Source of the DNA: Thermomicrobiales bacterium
GTDB lineage: Bacteria; Chloroflexota; Chloroflexia; Thermomicrobiales; UBA6265
Length of the DNA: 64,000 nt
Direction: 5' to 3'
NCBI GenBank assembly: GCA_023957015.1
Contig: JAMLHR010000012.1
Coordinates: 1 to 64,000 of the forward strand
In this document: positions 8,234 to 17,250 of the stretch, one piece after another
How positions within the stretch are numbered: the stretch's first letter is position 1
How the letters are laid out: every line of letters starts with the position of its first letter
The notes under the pieces: model-generated
What the model saw: only the letters and a program-made list of their open reading frames with translations
Told to the model about the DNA's origin: nothing
Database searches by the model: none
Program-made: the position numbers and the translations under genes

Positions 8234-8674
8234 TCAGCCCTCCTCCAACACACGACTCGTCCAGATCGATTCACCGTATCCGGATACGCCACTAGACCGG
8301 ATTACTGCCTTCCTCACCAGAAAGCCACATTCTCCGGGCGATTACGCGTAGTTCTGTCTCCGTCGAGTATCAACGTATTTAGTAGAAAACGCTAGGCATC
8401 GATGCCTCTTCCCCAGAGGAACCAGGCGAATAAGCGTTGCGAGCATCGCGTCATCAACTTGTGGAATCTATTGCACGAATGCCACTGGTTACCGGTGGAG
8501 AAGCTGTCGCTCGATCGCGAACCGATATATAGTGGTGTTAATCATTGCGGAAGACGGTCGCATCTATACTGGTGTTGACCGATTTAGGGGGATTCGGGTG
8601 AGTTCCCTGTGACCATTGCTGGATGAGTGACGGTCACGCGTCTTCGGCAACTAGATCTTAGGGAGATGTAATCG
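8234..8674. promoter_or_regulatory. Divergent promoter region with spaced direct repeats
   Basis: This 441-bp gap separates the pnt operon (minus) from the ABC importer (plus), so it must hold both promoters. Two near-identical 12-mers, TATAGTGGTGTT (8528-8539) and TATACTGGTGTT (8565-8576), are spaced 37 bp apart and lie about 100-150 bp before the binding-protein start. They may be regulator sites for the importer. An AGGGAG ribosome site precedes the ATG at 8675. No gene was found in the gap. Confidence 0.35.
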
Positions 8675-10123
8675 ATGACACATCATCTTTCACGTCGATC
8701 GCTGGTGCAAGGTAGTGCACTTGGTGCCGCCGTTATGCTTGGCGGTAGCCGTCTGGTTTCGGCTCAGGATGTCGAACCCGATGCTGATTTCCTCGCAGCA
8801 CAGGATGCCGTTGTCGAACGCCTGAAGGAGTTCGAGGGCAGCAAGATCAAGGTCCTTTCCGCTGTGGTTGGTGGTAAGGATCCGGAAGAGGATCAGCTCT
8901 TCATGGATGAGTTCAAGCGCCTCACCGGTGTTGAACTCGAGCTCGTGCATCCAACTGCCGAGTACACGCAGAAGCTGCAGGCCGATCTCACCGCTGGTGT
9001 TGAGTACGATCTGATTTACACCAACAAGTCCATGATGGATATGTTGGTGGCTCAGGAGGTCCTGGTTGACCTCACCGATCAGATCGCTGGCTCAGCAGTC
9101 CTCAGCAACCCGACCGTGATCCCAACCGCCGAGTGGGACATGATCACCTATGACGGCCGCATCTACAGCGTCTTCAACAAGTTCGAAGGCAGCCGCATGA
9201 TGACTATGCGTGCTGACTGGCTGGAGACCCTGGGTCTCGAGGCGCCACGCACGCTGGACGAGTTCTACGACACGATGGTTGCCTTCCGGGATAACGATCC
9301 CGCTGGCGACGGTGGTTCGCCAATCGGCTTCAGTGCCACCGGCACCTATGACTTCCAGCCATTCTTCAGCGCCTGGGGTCTGCGCAACGGTTATCGCCAG
9401 ACCGATGACGGTAGCCGCGTTATCGATTACGCATCGGACGAGGCCGTTCCCGTCTACGAGTACCTGAACAAGCTCTACAGCGAGGGTCTGATCGACCCGA
9501 ACTTCGCTACCCAGGATATGGCAGCCGTCCGCAACCAGTTCATGACGGACAAGGTATCCAGCCTCTGCTACTGGGATACGTGGGTTGGTCTGTTCAACGC
9601 CCAGATGCAGGCTGCGAATCCTGACACCGCGTTCCGCGCCGTCGGCGTGGCCGGTATCGCTGATGAGAATGACAACATCACCATCACCCGCGGTCAGCCG
9701 AGTGTCTGGTTCGTGCCGATCAACGCGCCGAATCCTGATCTCTCCTTCCTGATCCTGGAGTGGTGGCACACGTTTGATGCCATTCGCTTGGCGTCGCTCG
9801 GTATCGAGGGTCACGACTTCACCGTCACTGATGGTGTCTATGAGCTGACCGAGATCGGTGCCCAGCACGCGATGGACCATGGCGTGCCGACCCCGTACAA
9901 CACCAACTGGGTCAATCCAGTTGGCGAGCTGCCGGGTCTGCGTGAAGCACAGGCGATCACCAAGGAATACGCCTCGCTTGATTACGACGGTCCGGACTGG
10001 GACGCCACAATCAAGCCACTGGTGGACGAAGCGATCATTCGCATGATCCTCGGCGATCTCGCACCGGCTGATGGTGTGGCTGCACTTCAGGCCGAATTGC
10101 GCGACGGTGGCTTCATCGACTAG
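8675..10123 (+). CDS. ABC transporter extracellular solute-binding protein, family 1
   Basis: This 482-residue protein has an N-terminal Tat-type signal (SRRSLVQGS at residues 6-14, hydrophobic stretch, cleavage likely after VSA near residue 30). The mature part (from QDVEPDADF) has the features of cluster-1 sugar or oligosaccharide binding proteins: an early VVGGKDPEEDQLFMDEF, then EYTQKLQADLTAGVEYDLIYTNKSMMDML, and a late MILGDLAPADGVAALQAEL. The two genes that follow encode LplB/YtcP-type permeases, so it is the receptor of that importer. The ligand is unknown; oligosaccharides are typical for the family. Confidence 0.88.
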   Translation: MTHHLSRRSLVQGSALGAAVMLGGSRLVSAQDVEPDADFLAAQDAVVERLKEFEGSKIKVLSAVVGGKDPEEDQLFMDEFKRLTGVELELVHPTAEYTQKLQADLTAGVEYDLIYTNKSMMDMLVAQEVLVDLTDQIAGSAVLSNPTVIPTAEWDMITYDGRIYSVFNKFEGSRMMTMRADWLETLGLEAPRTLDEFYDTMVAFRDNDPAGDGGSPIGFSATGTYDFQPFFSAWGLRNGYRQTDDGSRVIDYASDEAVPVYEYLNKLYSEGLIDPNFATQDMAAVRNQFMTDKVSSLCYWDTWVGLFNAQMQAANPDTAFRAVGVAGIADENDNITITRGQPSVWFVPINAPNPDLSFLILEWWHTFDAIRLASLGIEGHDFTVTDGVYELTEIGAQHAMDHGVPTPYNTNWVNPVGELPGLREAQAITKEYASLDYDGPDWDATIKPLVDEAIIRMILGDLAPADGVAALQAELRDGGFID

Positions 10124-10145
10124 GCGCATCGTCAAACAGGTGTTT

Positions 10146-10179
10146 GTGTGGGGATGGCGGCATTTCGCCATCCCCACAC
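10146..10179 (+). terminator. Strong hairpin between binding-protein and permease genes
   Basis: A 14-bp perfect stem (GTGTGGGGATGGCG, loop GCATTT, complementary arm) lies between the binding-protein stop at 10123 and the permease start at 10201. There is no clear U-tract. Hairpins at this position in importer operons usually attenuate readthrough or protect the upstream mRNA, so that the binding protein is made in excess. Confidence 0.6.
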
Positions 10180-10200
10180 GGTGCCGGGGGCGGAGACGAT

Positions 10201-11085
10201 ATGCAGATAACAGGAAATATGCGCCGGTACGCATGGCTGTATGTCATGATCCTCCCGGTGCTCGCCTATCTGGCGCTATTCGTGTATTACCCATTGGTTC
10301 AGGGTGTGATCTCCAGTTTTCAGGAGACCAAGCTCCTGGGGGGCACCACTTGGGTAGGCACACAAAACTACGAAACAGCTATCAACACCAAGCAATTCTG
10401 GCAGGTCGTACGAAACACCGTCCTGATTGGTGGCGGCATTATCGTGCTGGGCTTTTTCCCACCGATAATGGTTGCCCTGGCGCTCAACGAACTCGTAAGC
10501 CTGGCATTCAAGAAGATGGCCCAGACCACGGTCTACATCCCCCATCTGTTCAGTTGGGTCGTGATCGCTGGTATGTGGATGTACATCCTCGCCCCCAACG
10601 GCGGTATCGTCAACGAGACGATCAAGGCGCTGGGTGGTGAACCGATCAGTTTCTTCACGAGTATCCCGTGGTCTCGATTCCTGATGATCGCGCTGCCAAT
10701 CTGGCGCGATATGGGCTACTACGCCATCATCTATCTCGCCGCGATCACAAGCATCAATCCGTCACTCTATGAAGCTGCCCGGGTTGATGGCGCCAGTCGA
10801 TTCCAGCAGACATGGCAAATTACTCTCCCACTCCTGAAACCCACCATGTTGGTGGTGTTCATGCTGAACACACTGGGTATGCTCCGAATTTTCGACCAGA
10901 TCTTCATCATGCGGAATCCGGTCACCAAGCGCTATGTGGATGTGCTGATGACCTACGTCTATGACCTCGGTATTCTGCAAGGAAAGATTGGCCTTGCGAG
11001 CGCGATCTCGGTGATGGTACTCGGTGCCACGCTGATCATGACCGCAATCGTTTGGACCGTTACCGGTTTTGGGAAGGAGGATTAG
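10201..11085 (+). CDS. ABC transporter permease, LplB/MalF type
   Basis: I take the start at the ATG at 10201 (MQITGNMRRYAWLY), preceded by GGGGGCGGAGA, giving 294 residues; the frame is open further upstream but through the hairpin. The protein has about six transmembrane helices. The ATPase-contact loop (EAA motif) is YEAARVDGASRFQQTWQITLP, which ends in the family form with a conserved Gly. It is the first of two permeases of a carbohydrate-type importer. The next start lies one base after this stop, so the genes are translationally coupled. Confidence 0.9.
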   Translation: MQITGNMRRYAWLYVMILPVLAYLALFVYYPLVQGVISSFQETKLLGGTTWVGTQNYETAINTKQFWQVVRNTVLIGGGIIVLGFFPPIMVALALNELVSLAFKKMAQTTVYIPHLFSWVVIAGMWMYILAPNGGIVNETIKALGGEPISFFTSIPWSRFLMIALPIWRDMGYYAIIYLAAITSINPSLYEAARVDGASRFQQTWQITLPLLKPTMLVVFMLNTLGMLRIFDQIFIMRNPVTKRYVDVLMTYVYDLGILQGKIGLASAISVMVLGATLIMTAIVWTVTGFGKED

Positions 11086-11086
11086 C

Positions 11087-11968
11087 ATGTCTCAGTCCCA
11101 GGACTCAGCTCGAATGCACAAGACCATCGGAGATCGCATCTACCAGGCCGGTGTCATCATCTTCCTCGTGGTAGCTATGAGCCTGATGATCATTCCATTC
11201 TGGAATGTGGTGGCCGTAGCGTTCTCGTCCGCGATCGGATCGATGTCCTCCGGTATCATCCTGTGGCCGCGCGATTTCACCGTGAACGGTTTCGAGATCA
11301 TCTGGAAGAACCTTGGTCTGGAACGCGCGTTCATGAACAGCGTGATCGTGACGTTCTTCGGCACGATCGCACACGTTCTCCTCGCCTGCCTCGCCGGTTA
11401 CGTGTTGATTCAGAAAGATCTACCCGGTAAACGACTGCTGGTTGGATTCATTCTGGCGACAATGGCGATTCCGGGCGAGCTGATCATCATCCCGCTGTTC
11501 GTCGTCTACAAGAGTCTGGGCCTGCTGGATTCGCTGTTCGCGCTCATCCTGAGCGGCATGGTCAGCGGGTTCAGTATCCTGCTCATGCGGAACTTCTTCA
11601 GCGGTGTACCATTCGACCTGGCTGAATCGGCACGCATTGATGGCGCATCCGATTTCCGCATCTTCGCCTCGATCTATATGCCATTGGCCAAGGCCGGTAT
11701 CGCCACCATCGCGTTGTTCGAGATGGTCGGTCGCTGGAATATGTTCTTGCCGGTGATCCTGTATATCAATGACTCCAGCAAGTACACACTTCAGGTGGTA
11801 CTGCGCAGCCTGGTTACAGAAAACCAGGGCAATAGCGGAACCAGCATGATCACACCAAATGTGCAGATGGCGGGTATCCTGATCGCGGTGCTGCCGCTGT
11901 TGCTGCTCTACCCGATCATGCAACGCTACTTCGTCAAGGGCATCTCACTGGGTGCTGTAAAGGAATAA
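11087..11968 (+). CDS. ABC transporter permease, YtcP/MalG type
   Basis: The ATG at 11087 follows a strong GGAAGGAGG site placed within the end of the previous gene, giving 293 residues. It has six predicted helices. The EAA loop is DLAESARIDGASDFRIFASIYMP, as in MalG-type subunits of oligosaccharide importers. It forms the heterodimeric channel with the preceding permease. No ATPase gene lies in the operon; importers of this class often share an MsmK/UgpC-like ATPase encoded elsewhere. Confidence 0.9.
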   Translation: MSQSQDSARMHKTIGDRIYQAGVIIFLVVAMSLMIIPFWNVVAVAFSSAIGSMSSGIILWPRDFTVNGFEIIWKNLGLERAFMNSVIVTFFGTIAHVLLACLAGYVLIQKDLPGKRLLVGFILATMAIPGELIIIPLFVVYKSLGLLDSLFALILSGMVSGFSILLMRNFFSGVPFDLAESARIDGASDFRIFASIYMPLAKAGIATIALFEMVGRWNMFLPVILYINDSSKYTLQVVLRSLVTENQGNSGTSMITPNVQMAGILIAVLPLLLLYPIMQRYFVKGISLGAVKE

Positions 11969-11972
11969 CCGC

Positions 11973-13343
11973 ATGGGGACGATGATCCCGCTGATCGCCC
12001 GATTTGAACCCACCGAAGAAAAGGTGTGGAAGCATATTCCGTTTACAGTTCCAGAGGGGGTCAAGCAGTTTCATATCTCGGTTACCTACAACGACCGTAT
12101 CGATTCCAGCCCCACCCTCACGGGTGGGAACACACTCGATATCGGGCTTTTCGATGCCCAGGGTATTGAGAGTGGCAGCCCGGGACTAAGGGGCTGGAGC
12201 GGTAGCAACAAAACCGAGATCACCATCGGGGAGGCGTGGTCAACCCCTCCCTACCGGGCCGGAGCACTCCAACCCGGTGAGTGGCACCTCCTCCTGGGTG
12301 CGTACAAAACCAGTGTGAACGGACTCACCGCAGAGGTGACGATCGAGCTCGACTCCACGCGTGAAGCATGGGAGACGCCCCCAACTCCGGAAATCGGTAG
12401 TCTGACAAAGGGGCAATTGCCCGCACCGGTTGAACCCAATTGGGTTCGCGGCGATCTGCACATGCACACCATCTATTCCGATGGCGATAGCTATCCCCAC
12501 GAGTTGACGGTGAGGGCATATGAGCTCGGTCTGGACTTCTACGGTATCACCGATCACAACCGGGCTCAGAGTCCGGTACCGCTCGTACCACACGGGCATG
12601 GTTGGCCGGTCTTGGTGCCAGGTGTTGAGGTGACGAGTTACGCCGGGCACTTCAATGTCTGGGGTGGACCGGATACCTGGTATGACTTCCGCGATTACTC
12701 GGCAGCGGGGCAGCAGGCAGCGGTGAATGCGGCCCGCGCCGATGGCGCGCTCGTCTCCATGAACCACCCCAAACCGTACGGTCCGATGTGGGATCACCCT
12801 GATATCACCGGATTCGAGTGCACCGAGCCCTGGAACGGTTGGTGGGCGGGTCTCAATAGCCTGGCCACCGAGTTCTGGGTGAATCAGTTGAACAGCGATA
12901 CCACCGGGTCCTGGCATATTGGTATCTGCGGTAGCGACACCCACTATCTCAAAAGGTCAGGCGATCCCCGCATTCCCCTCAGTCCGGCCCGAATGGGAAC
13001 ACCCACGCTATGGCTCCATATCGAAGATGAACTCACACCCGCGACGATCATCGCGGCGATTCGCGCTGGCACCGGATTCATGAGCGAGTCTCCGGAAGGT
13101 CCGCAATTGATCGTCAGTGCGAACGACGATGTTGTGCGGGTTCATGTCGCGGGTGCGGTTGGCGATGCGCTCATCGGTCTCGGCAACAATGGCGCCGTGC
13201 TGGCGGAACCGATTACCGCCGATGACGAAATCTTCCAGTGGCACATCGGTACCGCCATTCCGGCAGGGAACAGCTACATTCGCTTCGAGATCCACAAACC
13301 AGGTGGGAATGTGCGGGCGCTCAGCAATCCCGTCTGGAGATAA
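11973..13343 (+). CDS. PHP-domain metallohydrolase, CehA/McbA family
   Basis: This 456-residue protein has an N-terminal beta-sandwich-like region (1-150) and a PHP metal-dependent hydrolase domain. Its ligands are visible as GDLHMHTIYSDG (His163, His165, Asp170), GITDHN (192-196), GVEVT (217-221), MNHP (263-266) and GSDTH (320-324). CehA/McbA proteins hydrolyse phosphoesters or carbamates. It starts four bases after the last permease gene, so it belongs to the importer operon and probably acts on the imported substrate or a derivative. It has no signal peptide. A terminator follows at 13358. Confidence 0.85.
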   Translation: MGTMIPLIARFEPTEEKVWKHIPFTVPEGVKQFHISVTYNDRIDSSPTLTGGNTLDIGLFDAQGIESGSPGLRGWSGSNKTEITIGEAWSTPPYRAGALQPGEWHLLLGAYKTSVNGLTAEVTIELDSTREAWETPPTPEIGSLTKGQLPAPVEPNWVRGDLHMHTIYSDGDSYPHELTVRAYELGLDFYGITDHNRAQSPVPLVPHGHGWPVLVPGVEVTSYAGHFNVWGGPDTWYDFRDYSAAGQQAAVNAARADGALVSMNHPKPYGPMWDHPDITGFECTEPWNGWWAGLNSLATEFWVNQLNSDTTGSWHIGICGSDTHYLKRSGDPRIPLSPARMGTPTLWLHIEDELTPATIIAAIRAGTGFMSESPEGPQLIVSANDDVVRVHVAGAVGDALIGLGNNGAVLAEPITADDEIFQWHIGTAIPAGNSYIRFEIHKPGGNVRALSNPVWR

Positions 13344-13357
13344 GGTCACAAACGAAA

Positions 13358-13386
13358 AACCGGGGTGGCCATCATCCACCCCGGTT
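13358..13386. terminator. Terminator between convergent genes
   Basis: AACCGGGGTGG (13358-13368) pairs perfectly with CCACCCCGGTT (13376-13386) around a seven-base loop. A-rich DNA precedes the stem on the plus strand. It lies between the PHP hydrolase and the oppositely oriented secreted-protein gene. Confidence 0.75.
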
Positions 13387-13401
13387 CTGGTGTTTACGGG
13401 A

Positions 13402-14097
13402 TCACGGGTCAAAAACACGAATCTGAACGTAGCTTTCCTGATCTGAATAGACATCCACCCACGGTGTGAACTCCACGTAGAGGTCATCAGCAACCGCGTC
13501 GACCCAGTAGCCACCATCGGGAAGATTTATTCGCCAGAGACCGTCTCCAAGATACTCACCATCTATAGTGAGGATATAGACAGCAGGTACCTCGTCGCTC
13601 GTGAAGTAAACCTCCCAGGTGTTCTGCGAGGCAGAGCAACCGGGGTCGTTCTGGGTTGGCGAACACTCGAGTTGTTCCACCACCACGGAACCGGTACCGC
13701 TCGGAGGGGGTTCTACAACCCACTCGTTTGCTTGAAGCACAACCAACACCGCCTGCGGAGTGTGCTCGATCACCTCAACCCAGTACTCACCTTCCTCATA
13801 CCAGGCGTCCCAGCCGAAAACCGTGTTGTCTTCGGTCCAGTCACCGTAGAAATCGAAGTACAGGCGGTAGAGTCCTTCCGGCATATCGTAGATCTGGTAG
13901 ATACCTGGTTCATCGGTAACACCATCCCAATCGATACTGAAGACGACGTCATCATCGTAAACGGCGATGAACTCGAGATACGGTGGCTCGGCTACCAGGA
14001 AGCAATCCCCGAGACCGTCATCCGCGGTCCACCATGACGGACATTCCGCGAAGACCACCGAGAGACTGGCATCCTCTATCGCGAAGTTCAGCAGCAC
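13402..14097 (-). CDS. C-terminal open segment of secreted protein A
   Basis: This is the longest uninterrupted piece (231 residues) of broken gene A and would be called alone by a gene finder. It is very acidic and rich in Trp and Tyr. It carries two repeated beta-type modules: one around VFAECPSWWTADDGLGDCF, and a second around SVVVEQLECSPTQ ... TIDGEYLGDGLWRINLPDGGYWVD. Paired cysteines suggest an exported protein. The apparent ATG is internal to the ancestral frame. Confidence 0.5.
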   Translation of the reverse strand: MLLNFAIEDASLSVVFAECPSWWTADDGLGDCFLVAEPPYLEFIAVYDDDVVFSIDWDGVTDEPGIYQIYDMPEGLYRLYFDFYGDWTEDNTVFGWDAWYEEGEYWVEVIEHTPQAVLVVLQANEWVVEPPPSGTGSVVVEQLECSPTQNDPGCSASQNTWEVYFTSDEVPAVYILTIDGEYLGDGLWRINLPDGGYWVDAVADDLYVEFTPWVDVYSDQESYVQIRVFDP

Positions 14098-15146
14098 GTG
14101 CGCCTCAGCATCCTGTCCTGACCTTTACCTCCATCCACCATTCGTCGTTGAACCTGCTCGCATCACCGACAACGGCGATATTTGCACCTTCGGCGTACGA
14201 CTCGTCCGCCAGGAGAGAAGCGCCAGTCTCCTAACTGGAGATCGGTGAACTCCCAACCATTGTCGTCAGTGATATTTGCCTGGATATCCGTACTGATCAT
14301 GGTGACATCGGCACCCATCGTCAGCGTCAATGTGCCGTTGAGGGACTCACGAATCTGGTAGCAATCCTCATAGCTGAGCGCCGAGAAGGATGCGCCATCG
14401 CACTCGTAGTAGTACACGGTCAGGTTGCCGGTCCCCTTGGGCAGATCGGGAGGACATCGCCGACGGAGGCGATGAGGTAACGCGTCTCACCGGGTGCGTT
14501 AGCGGTTATCTCGATGGCATCCGTCCACTCCATAAACTCTCCGGCCTCAACCGGTGTGGCAGCCGTACTCCTGTCCTGCGTGATACTTGACCTGTCCTTC
14601 CGCCAACATGAACAGGTAGTAGGCATCGTTCTGCGGTCGAAGGTATTGACTTCACCTTCAGCCATGATGCCGCTAGTGAACTGGAGGTTATAGGATCCGG
14701 CGCCAGCGTGAACGGTGTGGTCAGTGCACCTGTATCCGTTGAGCCTACCGGCACGAGTGCGACCGTCATCAACCGGCTCTCGACATCAGCAGCGGAGTAA
14801 ACCAGGTGATCAACTCTGGCCGATGCGAACATCGCCTGCCCCAACGAGAGCAGACTGGCCTCGATACCATCACGGGCTACCAACAACTGCTTGTCCGGAG
14901 CAAACACGAACCCGCCGTTGAAGATGTACGGCATGTTCCTGGTGACCGAATCAACCGTAGCGAATCTCACCTGCCACTGCATCGGCTGATCGATGATGTC
15001 CTGGCTTCCCTGCGCGATGACCTGGCTCGGGAAGGGAAGGACGACGAAATCTGGGAGGCGACATGCATGCCGCCCAGCGTGAAGATCAGCAACATGCCAA
15101 TCACGAAACTGCGGAACCATCTGCGACGTGTGCTAAGCGCTGTCAC
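13402..15146 (-). pseudogene. Secreted protein A, frame-disrupted (paralogue of B)
   Basis: One ancestral gene appears split over several frames. It begins at a GTG at 15146 with GGAGGCTGAG upstream and a signal peptide rich in Arg then Leu/Ile/Phe. The frame changes near 15070 into SQVIAQGSQDIIDQPMQWQVRF, and again near 14620, 14420 and 14120. It ends in the 13402-14097 segment. Order and motifs (VIAQG-x-QD, LLSLGQAMFAS, VFAECPSWWTADDGLGDCF, and a terminal GDGLWRINLPDGGYWVD domain) match protein B just upstream on the same strand. No known family was recognised. At least four shifts would be needed to restore it, so it is either a decayed gene or poor consensus sequence. Confidence 0.6.
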
Positions 15147-15283
15147 CTCAGCCTCCTCTCCGCCAACCGCGGACAGGCGATCAAGGTGCCTGCCGCTGCA
15201 GACGTCTTGCCTTCATTGTCGACAATACACAGACGTGGGTGAGAGGAATATCCCGACCAGTGGTGCAGGGCTGCACCACCGGA

Positions 15284-16792
15284 TCAGAGGGAGAACCAAC
15301 GCGATTGCGCATCTTTGGGTTGGCTGACGGGCACACTCACGGTGCAAAACCCCGTAATGTGGAGATAACTCTCGCTACCGGAGAACACCTCCATCTGGGG
15401 ACTGTATTCCACGTACCAACCGGCGTCATCGACATCCACCCAATAAACCCCGGCGGGAACAATGAGCATCCAGGTGCCATCGCCCATCGGCGTACCTTCC
15501 ACCGACAGCATGTAGACCTCGCCAGTGGCTGCGTGGGTCAGGTAGACCTCCCACGGTGTGACCGCCGGGGAACAGTTGCATCAAACTGTCCCGGATGACA
15601 TTCCTCCTCCTGCACGATCATGGCATACCCCATACTGCCTGGAGCCCAGATCGCGTCGTCTTCACCATCGGTACTGTTGTCAGTCTCACTGGAGGATCCG
15701 TCACCTACCCAACCCAGGACGACGGTCACAACAGGATGCGGATTCGCAGGGGTCACATCGACGAACCAGTCGAGGCCATCTGAGTAGGCATCCGAGAACC
15801 AATGTGTCTTGGCCAGATCCCATACGGGATCGTAGTCCAGTGCGAGGAAGTACGTACCCTGGGGGAGGTTAGGGAAGTGATAGCGGCCAGGGGCAGTACT
15901 GACCGCCTCCCAGTCCGTGCTTAGGACCACGGGTTCTCCAAGAATACTGCTGATCGTCAGGTTCGGATGATCACTGGACGCAAAACAATCGCCCAGCCCA
16001 TCGGTAACAACCCAACCGGATGCGCATTCCATGAACACGATATCCAACGAAAAATCCCGTGGATGGAACGGTGGTCGGAACTGTGGTGCCTGGCGCGTCA
16101 ATCCGATCCCCGATTGACCATGTAACAAAGACTGAAACGTCGGTGGACTCGTTCCGTAGCTCAATATCCCATTCGGATTCGAGCGTATCTCCGGGGTAGA
16201 AGATCTCGCTGTCAGTGGTCCCGGATCGTGTGACCACCAACTCGCCGGAAGGTACCCACATCACATAACGAAGACCGCTCTGGGCGGAGAAGAAATCACT
16301 TTCGCCCGGATTGAGCATCCCACGCGTCAATTGCAGATTGTAGGCACCTGATTCCATCGAGATGGGATCGGATCTGGCCCCATCAGTTTCACTCGACAGT
16401 GGCTCAAGCGAAACAACCAATAGATCGATTGGTTGATCGGATAGGCTGATAACGGTAACGGGATTCAACCGGGAGGCATAGGTGGCTTGTCCGGGTGAAA
16501 GCAGTTGACGATCCCCCATTGAGTCCGTGATCAATACTTGGCCATCTTCCGTGAACACGAACGCGTTCGTCACCACGGTCGAGCGGGTATCATCCGCCGG
16601 GAACGCGGTGACTAACCTCAGATACCACTGCGTGTCGCCAGCGGGGACATCCTGAACTCCCTGGGCAATCACCTGTGCATGAGCCGATGCAGGATTGGAC
16701 ACCTGCGCCAGAGAGGAAAACTGGGTGGGGACAAAGATCAAAAGGAGTATGAGTGTCAAGAACCGACGAAAGAAGCCATGCCTGATGTTCAC
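15284..16792 (-). pseudogene. Secreted protein B, frame-disrupted (paralogue of A)
   Basis: The gene starts at a GTG at 16792 preceded by GGAGGAACCACC. A signal peptide (RRFLTLILLLIFVPTQFSSLA) leads into AQVIAQGVQDVPAGDTQWYL. The first frame runs to about 16110, where the second takes over (RDFSLDIVFMECASGWVVTDGLGDCF) to about 15560. A third carries the end (GDGTWMLIVPAGVYWVDVDD ... FSGSESYLHITGF) to the stop at 15284. At least two shifts break it. The architecture is collinear with protein A: VIAQG-x-QD start, LLSPGQATYAS, two cysteine-containing beta modules. The function is unknown; it is probably exported and surface or matrix associated. Confidence 0.6.
15971..16792 (-). CDS. N-terminal open segment of secreted protein B
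   Basis: The signal peptide and first domain of protein B (about 273 residues including out-of-frame tail). Residues after about 230 (TTVPTTVPSTGFFVGYRVHGM onward) read out of the ancestral frame, so only the first part is meaningful. No family was recognised; the SPGQA and FVFTEDGQVLITD pieces recur in protein A. Confidence 0.45.
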   Translation of the reverse strand: MNIRHGFFRRFLTLILLLIFVPTQFSSLAQVSNPASAHAQVIAQGVQDVPAGDTQWYLRLVTAFPADDTRSTVVTNAFVFTEDGQVLITDSMGDRQLLSPGQATYASRLNPVTVISLSDQPIDLLVVSLEPLSSETDGARSDPISMESGAYNLQLTRGMLNPGESDFFSAQSGLRYVMWVPSGELVVTRSGTTDSEIFYPGDTLESEWDIELRNESTDVSVFVTWSIGDRIDAPGTTVPTTVPSTGFFVGYRVHGMRIRLGCYRWAGRLFCVQ

Positions 16793-17250
16793 GGTGGTTC
16801 CTCCCTTGTGAAGAATCCATTCGTTAGGGAGGGTCACGGAACGAGGCGCGTCAGTGACACGCTCCTTACGCGTAGTGTATGCAGTCCGATTCAGGGTTTG
16901 GCTTGTAACTACGAGCGACTCGGGCAGTGCTGCCCATATGTAGTGTGGAAAGGCCTCGATCTAACGACGTGGGGCCTCCCAGCAACGCCGTTAGTGTATC
17001 TCGCACACGCTGATCTAGCATGCAACTATGTCTAGGCGGCCAACATGAGCACAACTGTCGATACATCGCGATGTTATGTCTCAGGTCTTGTCCTGAGTCC
17101 CCTAGAATGAGTTAACTCGATGTAGCAATCACCGCATCGACTCCCTTCGGTAAGGAGGCCTCCCATGGACAGGTTTGCGTCGGTTCCACTCGTGAGCCGA
17201 TTTCACTGACTTTGTCACGAGCATCCCCCGCTCTCCCCAAGGAGTCCATC
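16793..17250. promoter_or_regulatory. Intergenic region with a 12-bp perfect palindrome
   Basis: This 458-bp region lies between divergent secreted-protein genes. It holds a perfect palindrome ACATCGCGATGT (17063-17074) and, just after it, a small hairpin CTCAGG-TCTTGT-CCTGAG (17080-17097). Either could be an operator for the gene at 17251. A short reading frame at 17165 has its own strong ribosome site. Nothing else was recognised. Confidence 0.35.
17165..17209 (+). CDS. Possible 14-codon leader peptide
   Basis: An ATG at 17165 is preceded by AAGGAGG six bases upstream, the best ribosome site in this region, and opens a 14-codon frame (MDRFASVPLVSRFH) ending 41 bp before the secreted-protein gene. 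It may be a translated leader that affects expression of that gene, or chance. There is no attenuator-like codon run. Confidence 0.25.
   Translation: MDRFASVPLVSRFH

Noticed and set aside
9092-10234. 380-residue minus-strand frame across the binding-protein gene
   Set aside because: Antisense of a clear Tat-exported solute-binding protein; no family signal.
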